Assembly (NCBI GenBank): GCA_964558465.1
Contig: CAZLEF010000036.1
Location: 1-64,000, forward strand
Source of the DNA: JACJYC01 sp964558465
GTDB taxonomy: Bacteria; Bacteroidota; Bacteroidia; Chitinophagales; Saprospiraceae
Length of the DNA stretch: 64,000 nucleotides
Reading direction: 5' to 3'
Made by a program: the position numbers and the translations under genes. Positions 34,521 through 43,493 of this stretch are shown piece after piece; position 1 is the stretch's first letter; every line of letters starts with the position of its first letter. The notes under the pieces are model-generated. The model was not told the DNA's origin, made no database searches, and saw only the letters and a program-made list of their open reading frames with translations.

Positions 34521-34618
34521 ACCTGATTTTGAATTGGCTTGGCCAAATATATACTGTTTTGAGGGCAAATGCAAGTCTTTTTGCCTGTTCAGGTAAATTT
34601 TTTGTCTTCCCTCAATTT

Positions 34619-34751
34619 TTAAAAGTCTAAGCTTTCAATCGGGCTTTCGATTTTTGACCATCCTTTGTGTGTAATCCCCCGGTATTTGAAGTTTGGCCCT
34701 TCAAATCCATATCCAGTCCAAGACAAAACCCAATCGGCAAAACCTTCGAAT
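34619..34751 (-). other. Out-of-frame coding tail after the glycosyltransferase gene
   Basis: In the +1 frame relative to the glycosyltransferase, 43 codons of protein-like sequence run from the G6 tract at the stop codon to a TAA at 34619 (KFEGFADWVLSWTGYGFEG, then ITHKGWSKIESPIESLDF). Removing one G from the six-G run joins it to the upstream gene. It is either the true C-terminus with a frameshift or the 3' end of another lost gene. Confidence 0.5.
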
Positions 34752-36707
34752 TTACCCCCCACCCAGCCATTTCCGGTTCCGGAACAAAAGCCCCAAATCC
34801 TGGGACGTTTTGTAATTTTTTGCGTACAAAAAATCGAGGCGCCGGATATTGGCCGGCGTGATGCCCTCCGGATACCACGCGGAAGCGGGGGAAATGACCC
34901 CCGGCCGGAGCGCGGGGAGCGCCCGCCCCTCGTGGAATGCGCCGTAACCTACCCAGGTTTTTTGGCCCAGCAATACCTGCCAGGCCTGAACCAGCAATCC
35001 GGCGCGGTTGCGCACCCATATCCATTGGACCGGAAAGGTCAACAGCAGGAGGGCGGCCGCGCAGAGGTCAAACACCCGTTTGTTGCGGCGGTTTTCCGGA
35101 AGGGCAATGGAAAATTGGGTGTCCGGGGTGTACAATTCCCCGGCGGTATTGCGGGAACTGCTGCCGACAATGCTGTCGCTACCGGCGGCGATCATCCGGT
35201 AATGGACGGCAGGACCCAGCTTTTCCATCCAGGAGATGATCTCTTTGTTGGGAATGTCTTTTTCACAAAAAATGATCTCCCGGATACCAAAAACCCGCAC
35301 CCATTTGTCCAGTTCCGCTACCGGGCCCAGGTACGCTTCCTCCGGCCCGGTGGATGGGTCGCCGATCCGGCCAGTGTACCGTTTTCGGGCGCCGACCTCC
35401 TGCAGTAATCGGAGCGTTCGTTCGCTTTCCCCCTTGCCGCCGGCTATGGCCAGGGCTGGTAACGGTTCGCTGCTGAAGTTGAGGTTGCCAAAACGGAAAA
35501 AATGGAGCAGCGCCCGGATCCCCGCCATGCTCGCCAGCGCCCAGGCGGCGCCCAGCAGGATCAGCGCCCTCGACGACCGGTATTCGGTGTTCAGAAACCC
35601 ATAAACCGCTGCCGAAAGGACCGTTCCGACCAGGATGCCCCGCACGACCTTGCGGACCCCACCCCCCCGGTCGTACCCGCCACTGAAAAATACCGCCACC
35701 AGCCAGATCAGGATATACAGCGGGAAATTGAAGTACACGACGAGCGGGCTGTAATAGTCCGGATCGCGAAAATGGTAACTTGCCCAAAAATTTTTCAGCC
35801 AGACCAGCCCTCCGAAAAGCAGCAGGGCATCCAGGATGGGCAGGTAGGCGCGCTGCAGGAGGTTGGCCATGACGGTCACCCCCGCCCGGAAATAAATGGC
35901 GGTTTGCAACATCAGGACAAACAACCGCGCTTTTTCGCCCCGGAAATGTTTCCGGGCAAAAATGATCATCGCCTGGTAAAAGATGCGGACGTAGTTGAGG
36001 CTGCCTTTTTTGGTGCTTTCCCCTTTGTAATGAATGATGGCGGTCTCCGGGAAATAATAATTTTTAAATCCGGATTGGATCAGGCGGTAAGACAAGTCGA
36101 TATCCTCGCCGTACATAAAAAAGGCTTCATCCAGCAGTCCCGTTTTTTCCAGCGCCGATCTGCGCATGAACATGAATGCGCCGGAAAGGACTTCGATGGG
36201 ATGGGTCTTATTTTCAGAGAGGCGCCCCAGGTAATAGTGGTTGAATAATTCTGAATGCGGAAAAAGGGCAGAGAGCCCCGTTGTTTTACAAAAAGCAACC
36301 CAGGGCGACGGGAACCCTCTTTTCGATTCCGGCAGGAATTGCCCCGACCCGTCGATCATTTTTACCCCCAGTCCCCCGGCTTCAGGGTGGGTATCCAAGA
36401 ATTCAATACAGCGTACAAGCGTATCTTCTGCGATCAGGGTATCCGGATTGAGGAGCAAGACGTACTCGCCTGCAGATTCCAGGATACCCTGGTTATTGGC
36501 TTTTGCAAAACCCGGGTTGCCGGCATTGCTGATCAGCCGGACCTCCGGGAATTTGGCTTCCACCATTTGGACCGATCCGTCAGCGGAGTTGTTGTCAATC
36601 ACCCAAACTTCAGCATCCAGACCTTCCGAAGCCTTGCGAACGGAGATCAGGGCCTGTTCCAGGAAGTATTTGACGTTGTAGCTGACAATTATGACGGAGA
36701 GCTTCAT
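34752..36707 (-). CDS. GT2 glycosyltransferase fused to a degenerate polyprenyl-phosphate sugar transferase
   Basis: A 651-residue protein. Residues 1-270 form a family 2 glycosyltransferase of the rhamnosyl type (KLSVIIVSYNVKYFL; VIDNNSADGS; LLLNPDTLI; MYGEDIDLSYRL). Four or more membrane helices follow (about 290-410), then a nucleotide-binding-like domain (ALAIAGGKGESERTLRLLQ) and a C-terminal portion like bacterial sugar transferases (NKRVFDLCAAALLLLTFPV; ALRPGVISPAS; LDFLYAKNYKTSQDLGLLF). The central catalytic block of that family, with its KxRSM-type motif, is not visible, so the second half is probably inactive or altered. The start MKLSVIIV at 36707 is preferred over one 9 codons upstream. 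Likely a role in envelope polysaccharide synthesis. A frameshift near the 3' end is possible. Confidence 0.8.
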   Translation of the reverse strand: MKLSVIIVSYNVKYFLEQALISVRKASEGLDAEVWVIDNNSADGSVQMVEAKFPEVRLISNAGNPGFAKANNQGILESAGEYVLLLNPDTLIAEDTLVRCIEFLDTHPEAGGLGVKMIDGSGQFLPESKRGFPSPWVAFCKTTGLSALFPHSELFNHYYLGRLSENKTHPIEVLSGAFMFMRRSALEKTGLLDEAFFMYGEDIDLSYRLIQSGFKNYYFPETAIIHYKGESTKKGSLNYVRIFYQAMIIFARKHFRGEKARLFVLMLQTAIYFRAGVTVMANLLQRAYLPILDALLLFGGLVWLKNFWASYHFRDPDYYSPLVVYFNFPLYILIWLVAVFFSGGYDRGGGVRKVVRGILVGTVLSAAVYGFLNTEYRSSRALILLGAAWALASMAGIRALLHFFRFGNLNFSSEPLPALAIAGGKGESERTLRLLQEVGARKRYTGRIGDPSTGPEEAYLGPVAELDKWVRVFGIREIIFCEKDIPNKEIISWMEKLGPAVHYRMIAAGSDSIVGSSSRNTAGELYTPDTQFSIALPENRRNKRVFDLCAAALLLLTFPVQWIWVRNRAGLLVQAWQVLLGQKTWVGYGAFHEGRALPALRPGVISPASAWYPEGITPANIRRLDFLYAKNYKTSQDLGLLFRNRKWLGGG

Positions 36708-36814
36708 CCGGTGCAGGAAAGGTTTATAGAGCAAAAATGCGGTTTTAATGGCATTTGCACACAGGAAAGTTGAAAAACCTGTAAATTAGGGCTCTTTCAG
36801 GACGTGCAAAAAAC

Positions 36815-37190
36815 AATTTCCCCACGCGGTGGCGCATAGTCGTCAACTTAATTTTAAATCATATGATAATTCTAAATACAACGATTTACCAAAAAGTGGT
36901 TTTTTTTTCACCACATAAGACACATAAGATCACAATAGAAAAGGGTAATTGTCCATTGCCCTAGGCAATGGACAATTCTTCTTATGTTTTCTATGTGTCT
37001 TATGTGGTGGAAATATCCATGTATCGGCAGGATGCGAAGCCATCCTGGCCTGGAGAAATAAAATTTCTGGTGTTTATTCCCAAAAGAACATCAAAGCGAT
37101 AATTCCATATTTTTTAAATTTCAACATATTCATTTATTATGGATATATTTTTCTTAAGTTGACGCCCATGCGCGGAGGCGTGAGAAATTA
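36815..37190. mobile_element. MITE-like element with imperfect terminal inverted repeats and an internal 101-bp palindrome
   Basis: The ends carry about 29-36-bp imperfect inverted repeats: CACGC..CGCAT...CGTCAACTTAA on the left (36823-36851) and its counterpart TTAAGTTGACG...ATGCG..GCGTG on the right (37154-37182), with further similarity outside (AATTTC/GAAATT). Inside lies a composite hairpin at 36909-37009: outer 18-bp arms CACCACATAAGACACATA, inner 14-bp arms AATTGTCCATTGCC, all perfect. There is no transposase frame, so movement would need one elsewhere. It fills the whole gap between the glycosyltransferase and exonuclease genes. Confidence 0.65.
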
Positions 37191-37210
37191 TTTTGGACAT
37201 GCCCCTTAAT

Positions 37211-38620
37211 TTACAACGTACTGAACGGAGTCGAAGGAATCACCTTCAAACCCGGGTTTTGTTCCATTGTCCGTTGTATGATCCGGTTGGTTTCCGGGTT
37301 TCCGGGGTGGCGTTTTATTGCGTCTTTCAGCGAATCAACCGTAAAACCCTCCTCCCGGTCGATGTAGCCGAAACCACAATAATTGCCGTTTTCCACGCAG
37401 ATCACGGCCCACTCCGCAGGGTCTCTTCCCTGGTCCAGAATAAAAAAATCTTCTTCGAAAACCGTTTTTAACGTATTCAGTGCGGCGAGGGCCCGGTCAT
37501 TATAAGAATCCGGCAGCTCCTTTTCCACACAAGCGCCTTGGCAGCGGCGCATATGGTATTGGAAACAAGCGCCTTTGCCGGATTCCAGCCCGCAGTATTT
37601 GGAACACAGATCAAATTTTGACAAGGCGCCCTCCAGCCTGCCTTTGGCCCGGGTGAGGGTGGTAAACTCTGACACCAGGTTCAGTCCCCTTCTTTCTTTT
37701 GATCCCATCCTCCCAAACCCGAAACACAGGTAGCCGGCATGGTTGTAATAGTGGTGGATGATAAACGGAAATTGTTTCAGGCGCTGGGCCCGGTTGACCG
37801 GAGGATGCAGGCTTTTGATCTCATGGGATTCCAGGAGCAAGGCCACCAGTTCGCTGCCGGTCAGTTCAAAAGTGATGTCGTGGACCGATTGCTGGAGGAT
37901 GCGGGCTTTTTCGGTTTGATCGGCAAAATGTTCGGCGATCCGTTTGCGGATGTTGATGCTTTTGCCCACATAGACTACCTGGCCGTTTTCGTCGTGAAAA
38001 TAATATACGCCGCAAGCTTCGGGCAAGGCGAGGATGTCTTCCAGCTTCAACCGGTTGGGCAACCTCGATTCTTTGATGCCCAGGTTCACCAGGGTACTGA
38101 CTGCCGAAGCCGCTTTGTCCTTCGCCAATACCCGTTCGAACAGGTCGGCAGTGGCGAGCGCGTCGGCCATTGCCCGGTGCCGGGCATCCACCGGAATATT
38201 GAAATGGCGGATCAGATTGCCCAGGCTGTAGGACGGAAGCCCTGGAAATACCTGGCGGCTCAGCCGGACGGTGCACAATTGTTTGCGGGTAAACGCGTAA
38301 CCCAGTCTGGCAAATTCCTCCCGGAGAAAACCGTAATCAAAACGGACATTGTGTGCAACAAATACGGCGCCTTCAGTCAATTCAACCACTTTGCGCGCAA
38401 TTTCAAAAAACCTGGGCGCCCCGGCTACCATTTCCTGCGTAATGCCGGTTAACTGGGTAATGCCATAAGGAATATAGCATTCCGGATTGATCAGGCTTTC
38501 AAACCGGTCTAAAATTCTTTGGCCATCGTGCAAGACTATGGCAATTTCCGTAATTTTATCCCTTGAAGCCCGTCCCCCCGTGGTTTCGATATCGACGATT
38601 GCAAACAACCTTTCTTTCAT
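37211..38620 (-). CDS. DnaQ-type 3'-5' exonuclease fused to UvrC-like GIY-YIG domain
   Basis: A 469-residue two-domain protein. Residues 1-170 form a DEDDh exonuclease (FAIVDIETTGG; AHNVRFDYGFL; HRAMADALAT), as in the polymerase III epsilon subunit. A GIY-YIG nuclease domain follows (ACGVYYFHDENGQVVYVGKS, then RKRIAEHFAD), as at the N-terminus of UvrC and in Cho. The rest has two cysteine-rich spots (CSKYCGLESGKGACFQYH and RCQGACVE) resembling the UvrC linker. This fusion is known in Bacteroidota and Actinobacteria; it likely acts in nucleotide excision or DNA end processing. The last seven or so codons (PSTPFSTL) are read from a copy of the CTGAGCGGAGTCGAAG dispersed repeat. Confidence 0.9.
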   Translation of the reverse strand: MKERLFAIVDIETTGGRASRDKITEIAIVLHDGQRILDRFESLINPECYIPYGITQLTGITQEMVAGAPRFFEIARKVVELTEGAVFVAHNVRFDYGFLREEFARLGYAFTRKQLCTVRLSRQVFPGLPSYSLGNLIRHFNIPVDARHRAMADALATADLFERVLAKDKAASAVSTLVNLGIKESRLPNRLKLEDILALPEACGVYYFHDENGQVVYVGKSINIRKRIAEHFADQTEKARILQQSVHDITFELTGSELVALLLESHEIKSLHPPVNRAQRLKQFPFIIHHYYNHAGYLCFGFGRMGSKERRGLNLVSEFTTLTRAKGRLEGALSKFDLCSKYCGLESGKGACFQYHMRRCQGACVEKELPDSYNDRALAALNTLKTVFEEDFFILDQGRDPAEWAVICVENGNYCGFGYIDREEGFTVDSLKDAIKRHPGNPETNRIIQRTMEQNPGLKVIPSTPFSTL

Positions 38621-38633
38621 AACTCAAAGAATA

Positions 38634-39854
38634 ATGGTAAAAGTACATCTTTTTGTTTTAATGCTCGGATTATTTCAATTGAATTGTGGTAAGCGGGCCC
38701 TCGCCGCAGCCGAGCCGGGCATTTTACCCGAACGGGAAGCCACGGCCGCATTACTGACCGGCGCGCAAAGACTGGATCAATACCTTCCGCTGATCAAAAA
38801 TAAAAAAATCGGATTGGTGGTCAATCAGACCTCCATGGTCGGGCGCGCCCATCTGGTGGATACTTTGTTAGCACTGGGGATAAATATTCAGGCCATTTAC
38901 GCACCGGAACACGGATTCCGGGGCGAGGCGGATGCAGGGGAAAAAATTGTGGATTCGAAGGATCCCAAAACCGGCATTCCCATGATCTCCCTCTATGGGA
39001 AAAAACGCAAACCCAGCCCTGAAGATCTGGCGGGAACCGATTGGCTGATCTTTGATATTCAGGATGTGGGCGCAAGGTTCTATACGTTTATTTCCACGCT
39101 TCATTTTGTGATGGAATCGGCGGCTGAAAACAAGGTTCCCCTGCTGATCCTTGACCGGCCAAACCCCAATGGGCACTATGTGGACGGCCCGGTACTGGAT
39201 ACGGCGTTCCGGTCTTTTGTCGGGATGCATCCCGTGCCTGTTGTACATGGAATGACCATCGGCGAGTATGCCCAAATGATCAACGGGGAAGGCTGGTTGG
39301 GCGCAGGGAGAAGCTGTGAACTGAAAGTAATTCCTTGCGCCAATTATACACACCAAACACCCTATGAATTGCCGGTCCGGCCTTCGCCGAATTTGCCGAA
39401 CATGCGCTCGATCTACCTCTACCCGTCCACTTGTTTTTTTGAAGGCACCGACGCCAGCGAGGGCCGGGGAACCAGTCAGCAGTTCCAGGTATATGGTCAC
39501 CCCAACTTTAAGGGTGGAGATCATATCTTTCTGCCGCAACCCAAACCCGGCGCCATGCAACCCAAACATAAAGGACAGCTTTGCAAAGGGTATGACCTAA
39601 CTAAGCTGGCCCCGGAGGCCATCCGGGCGGAAAAACAGATCAATTTGAATTATCTGGTCAATTTTTACAAGGAATTTCCGGATAAGGATAACTTTTTTCT
39701 GCGCAGCAATTTTTTTGACAAACTCGCCGGAGGAACCGCCCTCCGGGAACAGATCATTGCCGGTAAATCCGCAGAAGAGATCAAAGCCTCCTGGCAACCC
39801 GCCCTGAATAATTATAAAGAAATGCGCAAAAAATATTTGCTTTATCCCGAATGA
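38634..39854 (+). CDS. Exo-beta-N-acetylmuramidase NamZ-like lipoprotein (DUF1343)
   Basis: A 406-residue lipoprotein of the DUF1343/NamZ family, which removes terminal MurNAc from peptidoglycan fragments for cell-wall recycling. Family stretches are clear: KKIGLVVNQTSMV, YAPEHGFRGEADAGE, DWLIFDIQDVGARFYTF, ILDRPNPNG and YLYPSTCFFEGTDASEGRGT. The frame extends upstream, but the ATG at 38634 yields a leader with lipobox cysteine (VLMLGLFQLNC) and avoids overlap with the divergent exonuclease gene, which starts 13 bp away. Only 3 bp separate its stop from the convergent TauE gene. Confidence 0.9.
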   Translation: MVKVHLFVLMLGLFQLNCGKRALAAAEPGILPEREATAALLTGAQRLDQYLPLIKNKKIGLVVNQTSMVGRAHLVDTLLALGINIQAIYAPEHGFRGEADAGEKIVDSKDPKTGIPMISLYGKKRKPSPEDLAGTDWLIFDIQDVGARFYTFISTLHFVMESAAENKVPLLILDRPNPNGHYVDGPVLDTAFRSFVGMHPVPVVHGMTIGEYAQMINGEGWLGAGRSCELKVIPCANYTHQTPYELPVRPSPNLPNMRSIYLYPSTCFFEGTDASEGRGTSQQFQVYGHPNFKGGDHIFLPQPKPGAMQPKHKGQLCKGYDLTKLAPEAIRAEKQINLNYLVNFYKEFPDKDNFFLRSNFFDKLAGGTALREQIIAGKSAEEIKASWQPALNNYKEMRKKYLLYPE

Positions 39855-39857
39855 AAT

Positions 39858-40613
39858 TTAAAAAAACAACCGGAACGCCACCACAAAGGTCATCCCGATC
39901 ATCAAATACCGGAACTCTTTTTCAGGCAGGATGCGTACGATCCGGATACCCGACCAAACCCCCAGGATAATGGACGGGAAAAGGATCAGGTCGATCAGGA
40001 GGGTTTCTTCCGAAATGGTTTTCCAGGCAAAAATATGAAAGGGCAGTTTGAACCAGTTCATGATCAGGAAAAACCAGGCGCCCGTGCCCAGGAACTGATT
40101 TTTAGGCAGGCCCACGGCTAGTAAATAAACGATCATTACCGGCCCCGCGGCGTTGCCGACCATGGTACTGAAACCACCCAAAAGCCCAAAAAAGGATCCA
40201 AAATACCAACCGCCGGTTATCGTGGATGAAATCGGCCTCCTTTCCTGCCAGATCATCAGTCCGAGGCTGATCATGATCAGGATCGCCATCATCCATTTGA
40301 ACACCTGGTCATTGACGTAAACCCCGACGACCGTTCCGATGATCACACCAATCGCGGTGGCCGGTATCAACCGCCGGATGAACGGCCATGCAGCGTGCCG
40401 GTTGTAGTGCCGGACTGCGAGAAAATCCGCAAACATCAGCATCGGCAAAATAAGGCCCGTTGAAGCTTTGCCGCCAAAAATGGTCGCTACAATGGGGACG
40501 GCCAACATCCCCGCTCCATTGATGCCGCCTTTTGCGGTACCGATCAGCATACCGCAAAGGAACAACAGAAGCCAGTGGGTAACGGTGAGGGAAGATGCCA
40601 GTTCAAGGTTCAT
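39858..40613 (-). CDS. TauE/SafE family membrane transporter
   Basis: A 251-residue polytopic protein with about eight hydrophobic segments of the TauE/SafE family (sulfite, sulfoacetate or other organic anion export). The family glycine-rich loop is present near the start (GMLIGTAKGGINGAGMLAVP) and again in the second half (FGLLGGFSTMVGNAAGP), as expected from its internal duplication. The ATG at 40613 is preferred to the TTG three codons upstream. Substrate unknown. No operon partner: convergent with namZ-like gene, divergent from valS. Confidence 0.88.
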   Translation of the reverse strand: MNLELASSLTVTHWLLLFLCGMLIGTAKGGINGAGMLAVPIVATIFGGKASTGLILPMLMFADFLAVRHYNRHAAWPFIRRLIPATAIGVIIGTVVGVYVNDQVFKWMMAILIMISLGLMIWQERRPISSTITGGWYFGSFFGLLGGFSTMVGNAAGPVMIVYLLAVGLPKNQFLGTGAWFFLIMNWFKLPFHIFAWKTISEETLLIDLILFPSIILGVWSGIRIVRILPEKEFRYLMIGMTFVVAFRLFF

Positions 40614-40712
40614 GGGCCGCAAAATACAAACATTGGAGTTAGGAACGGATTGAAAAAATTGCCGGCTTCCCAGGAAGTATGCCCGGTTGCTTGTCCAATT
40701 TATGAAACCCCG

Positions 40713-40720
40713 TATCTTTG
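40713..40720 (+). promoter_or_regulatory. Promoter -7 element (TAnnTTTG) for valS
   Basis: TATCTTTG lies 20 bp before the valS ATG, with TTGTCC about 17-19 bp further upstream as a possible -33 box. It places transcription start inside the longer open frame, which rules out the earlier candidate start codons of valS. Confidence 0.6.
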
Positions 40721-40740
40721 CCCTCCAAAATTATACAGGC

Positions 40741-43470
40741 ATGTCGCTTTCCACCCGTTACAATCCGCAGGACGTTGAGGCCAAATGGTACAATTACTGG
40801 ATGGACAAACATTATTTCCGGTCCGTACCCGACGAACGCGAACCCTTTACCATCGTCATTCCGCCACCCAACGTCACCGGTGTATTGCATATGGGGCATA
40901 TGCTCAATAATACCATCCAGGACATCCTTATCCGGAAGGCAAGGTTGGAAGGCAAAAACGCCTGCTGGGTGCCCGGCACCGACCACGCGTCCATTGCCAC
41001 GGAGGCCAAGGTGGTTGCCATGTTGCGGGAAAAAGGCATCCGGAAATCAGACCTGACGCGGGAAGCCTTTATGGATTACGCCTGGGAGTGGAAAGAAAAA
41101 TACGGCGGCATCATTCTGGATCAGCTCAAAAAACTGGGCGCTTCCTGCGATTGGGATCGCACCCGCTTTACGATGGAGCCCTCCATGTCCAGGGCGGTTA
41201 CACATGTGTTCAACGACCTTTACCGCAAAGGAAAGATTTACCGGGGTTTGAGAATGACCAACTGGGATCCGGCCGCCAAAACCGTATTGTCGAACGAAGA
41301 GGTGATCTATCAGGATGAAAATGCCCGGCTCTATTACGTTCGTTACCAGGTGGAAGGGACCAGTGAGTGGGTTGTGATCGCCACCCAGCGGCCGGAAACC
41401 ATCATGGGGGATACGGGCCTTGCCGTCAACCCTGCGGATGAAAGGTACACCCATCTGCATGGGAAACGGGTCATCGTCCCCCTGGTGGAGCGGAGCGTTC
41501 CGGTCATCGCAGACAATTATGTGGATCCGGAATTTGGAACCGGCGCACTCAAGGTCACCCCGGCTCATGATCAGAACGATTACGACCTTGGTCAAAAATA
41601 TAACCTGGAGGTCATCGATATCCTCACGGAAGACGGGGCCCTCAATGAGCTTGCCCGTTTTTGTGTCGGCATGGACCGGTTTGAAGCCAGGAAAGCCATT
41701 GTGAAGGAACTGGAAACCCGGGGCCATCTGGTGAAAGTGGAGGATTACCGCACCCGCCTGGGCCGTTCAGAACGGACCAATTCCGTGGTTGAGCCACGCC
41801 TGACCCTTCAGTGGTTTCTGGATATGAAAGACTTTGCCCGTACCGCTCTGGAGGCCGTCCGTTCGGGGGAAGTCCGGTTTTTTCCGGAATCCATGTGGAA
41901 TATGTTCTACAACTGGCTCAATGAAGACAACGTCCGGGACTGGTGCATTTCCCGTCAGTTGTGGTGGGGGCAGCGCATACCGGCCTGGTATTATGGCGAC
42001 CGGATTTTTGTGGCCGAATCCGAAGCGGAAGCCCTGGAACAAGCTCGCAAAGCCACCGGCAACCAGGATTTAAGTCTTCAGGACCTGAAGCAGGATGAGG
42101 ATGTGGTGGACACCTGGTTTTCTTCCTGGTTGTGGCCGATTTCGGTTTTTGACGGTTTTGAGCGCACGGATGATCTGCGGTATTATTATCCCACCAATGT
42201 ATTGGTCACCGGATGGGACATCATGTTTTTTTGGGTGGCCCGCATGATCATGTCGGGATATGAATGGTCGGAAGAACTGCTGGGCAAAGACCATGTGACC
42301 GCCAGAGGGCGGCAACCCTTCAGGAATGTTTATTTCACCGGGATGGTACGGGATAACAAACGCCGGAAAATGAGCAAATCGCTGGGCAATTTTCCGGACG
42401 CCCTTACCCTGATCGGGCATTATGGCGCCGATGGCGTGCGTTTTGGCATGATGGCAAGTTCGGCAGCCGGAAATGATATCCTCTTTGACGCGCCCTTCGA
42501 TCCGCAAACCGGCCATATCCTGAACGAAAGCAAACTTTGTGAACAAGGGCGGAATTTCTGCAATAAAATGTGGAACGCCTTGCGGCTGATCAAAGGTTGG
42601 GAGGTGATTGACCGGCCCGTTAGCCCGGAAACGGAAGCGATCAACCGGCTTGCCGCCGCCTGGCTGGAGGACAAACTCAATGAGCTGGTTGGCAGATTGG
42701 ATAAAATGTTTGAATCCTTCCGGCTTTCGGAAGCGATCATGGAACTTTATAAATTCATCTGGGATGATTTTTGTTCCTGGTACCTCGAAATGATTAAACC
42801 CGGCTTTGGCGACCCCATCGATGCAACCACGCTTCAAAAGACCTTGCTGCTGTTTGAAAAACAGTTGACGCTGCTGCATCCTTTCATGCCGTTTGTAACT
42901 GAAGAAATCTGGCAAAATCTTCGTCAACGGCAGGCCGGAGAGGATTGCATCGTCAGCCGTTGGCCGGCCCAGGAGCCTTATGATGAAAAAACAATCCGCG
43001 CCGTCGAATCCGCCAAGGCGATCGTAACGGGTATCCGGGAGGTCCGCAACAACAAAGGCATCAAAAACGCTGAGGCGCTGAGTGTCTTCGCCCAGCCCGG
43101 AACGCAGATAGAAAACCTGCTCGCAGTAAAAGGCATCCGGGAAATGATCTCAAAAATGGCCAACCTGGACGCGCTGGCCGTCACGGATACGGAGCCGGAA
43201 AATTCAGTTTCTTTCCTGGCCGGAACGGATAAATTTTATGTCGTTCTCCAGCAGGTTATTGACCAGGAAGAAGAATGCAAACGACTCCGCAAAGAGTTGG
43301 ACTATCTGCAAGGTTTTGTAGCATCGGTGCAAAAAAAGCTCTCCAACGAGGGGTTCGTTGCCAAAGCCCCGCCCCATGTCATTGAAGCCGAACGCAAAAA
43401 AATGGCGGATGGCGAATCAAAAATCAAAAGTATTACGGCTACGATGGGGGAGATTGGGTGTGGGGATTAG
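40741..43470 (+). CDS. valS: Valine--tRNA ligase
   Basis: A 909-residue class I aminoacyl-tRNA synthetase that charges tRNA-Val and edits misactivated threonine. The HIGH motif appears as HMGHMLNN, the KMSKS motif as RRKMSKSLGN; the editing domain lies between (ATQRPETIMGDTGLAVNP; VTPAHDQNDYDLG). The C-terminal coiled-coil arm typical of ValS is present (RLRKELDYLQGFVASVQKKL). The start MSLSTRYNP fits family length and the promoter position; the upstream open frame is not used. Confidence 0.97.
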   Translation: MSLSTRYNPQDVEAKWYNYWMDKHYFRSVPDEREPFTIVIPPPNVTGVLHMGHMLNNTIQDILIRKARLEGKNACWVPGTDHASIATEAKVVAMLREKGIRKSDLTREAFMDYAWEWKEKYGGIILDQLKKLGASCDWDRTRFTMEPSMSRAVTHVFNDLYRKGKIYRGLRMTNWDPAAKTVLSNEEVIYQDENARLYYVRYQVEGTSEWVVIATQRPETIMGDTGLAVNPADERYTHLHGKRVIVPLVERSVPVIADNYVDPEFGTGALKVTPAHDQNDYDLGQKYNLEVIDILTEDGALNELARFCVGMDRFEARKAIVKELETRGHLVKVEDYRTRLGRSERTNSVVEPRLTLQWFLDMKDFARTALEAVRSGEVRFFPESMWNMFYNWLNEDNVRDWCISRQLWWGQRIPAWYYGDRIFVAESEAEALEQARKATGNQDLSLQDLKQDEDVVDTWFSSWLWPISVFDGFERTDDLRYYYPTNVLVTGWDIMFFWVARMIMSGYEWSEELLGKDHVTARGRQPFRNVYFTGMVRDNKRRKMSKSLGNFPDALTLIGHYGADGVRFGMMASSAAGNDILFDAPFDPQTGHILNESKLCEQGRNFCNKMWNALRLIKGWEVIDRPVSPETEAINRLAAAWLEDKLNELVGRLDKMFESFRLSEAIMELYKFIWDDFCSWYLEMIKPGFGDPIDATTLQKTLLLFEKQLTLLHPFMPFVTEEIWQNLRQRQAGEDCIVSRWPAQEPYDEKTIRAVESAKAIVTGIREVRNNKGIKNAEALSVFAQPGTQIENLLAVKGIREMISKMANLDALAVTDTEPENSVSFLAGTDKFYVVLQQVIDQEEECKRLRKELDYLQGFVASVQKKLSNEGFVAKAPPHVIEAERKKMADGESKIKSITATMGEIGCGD

Positions 43471-43493
43471 TTTTGAGCTTTGAGCTTTGAGTT

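Noticed and set aside
34627..35025. 132-codon minus-strand frame over the glycosyltransferase 3' end
   Set aside because: It is in another frame of the same strand as the glycosyltransferase and gives an Arg/Gly/Pro-rich translation; only the short tail in a different frame (34619-34751) looked protein-like.
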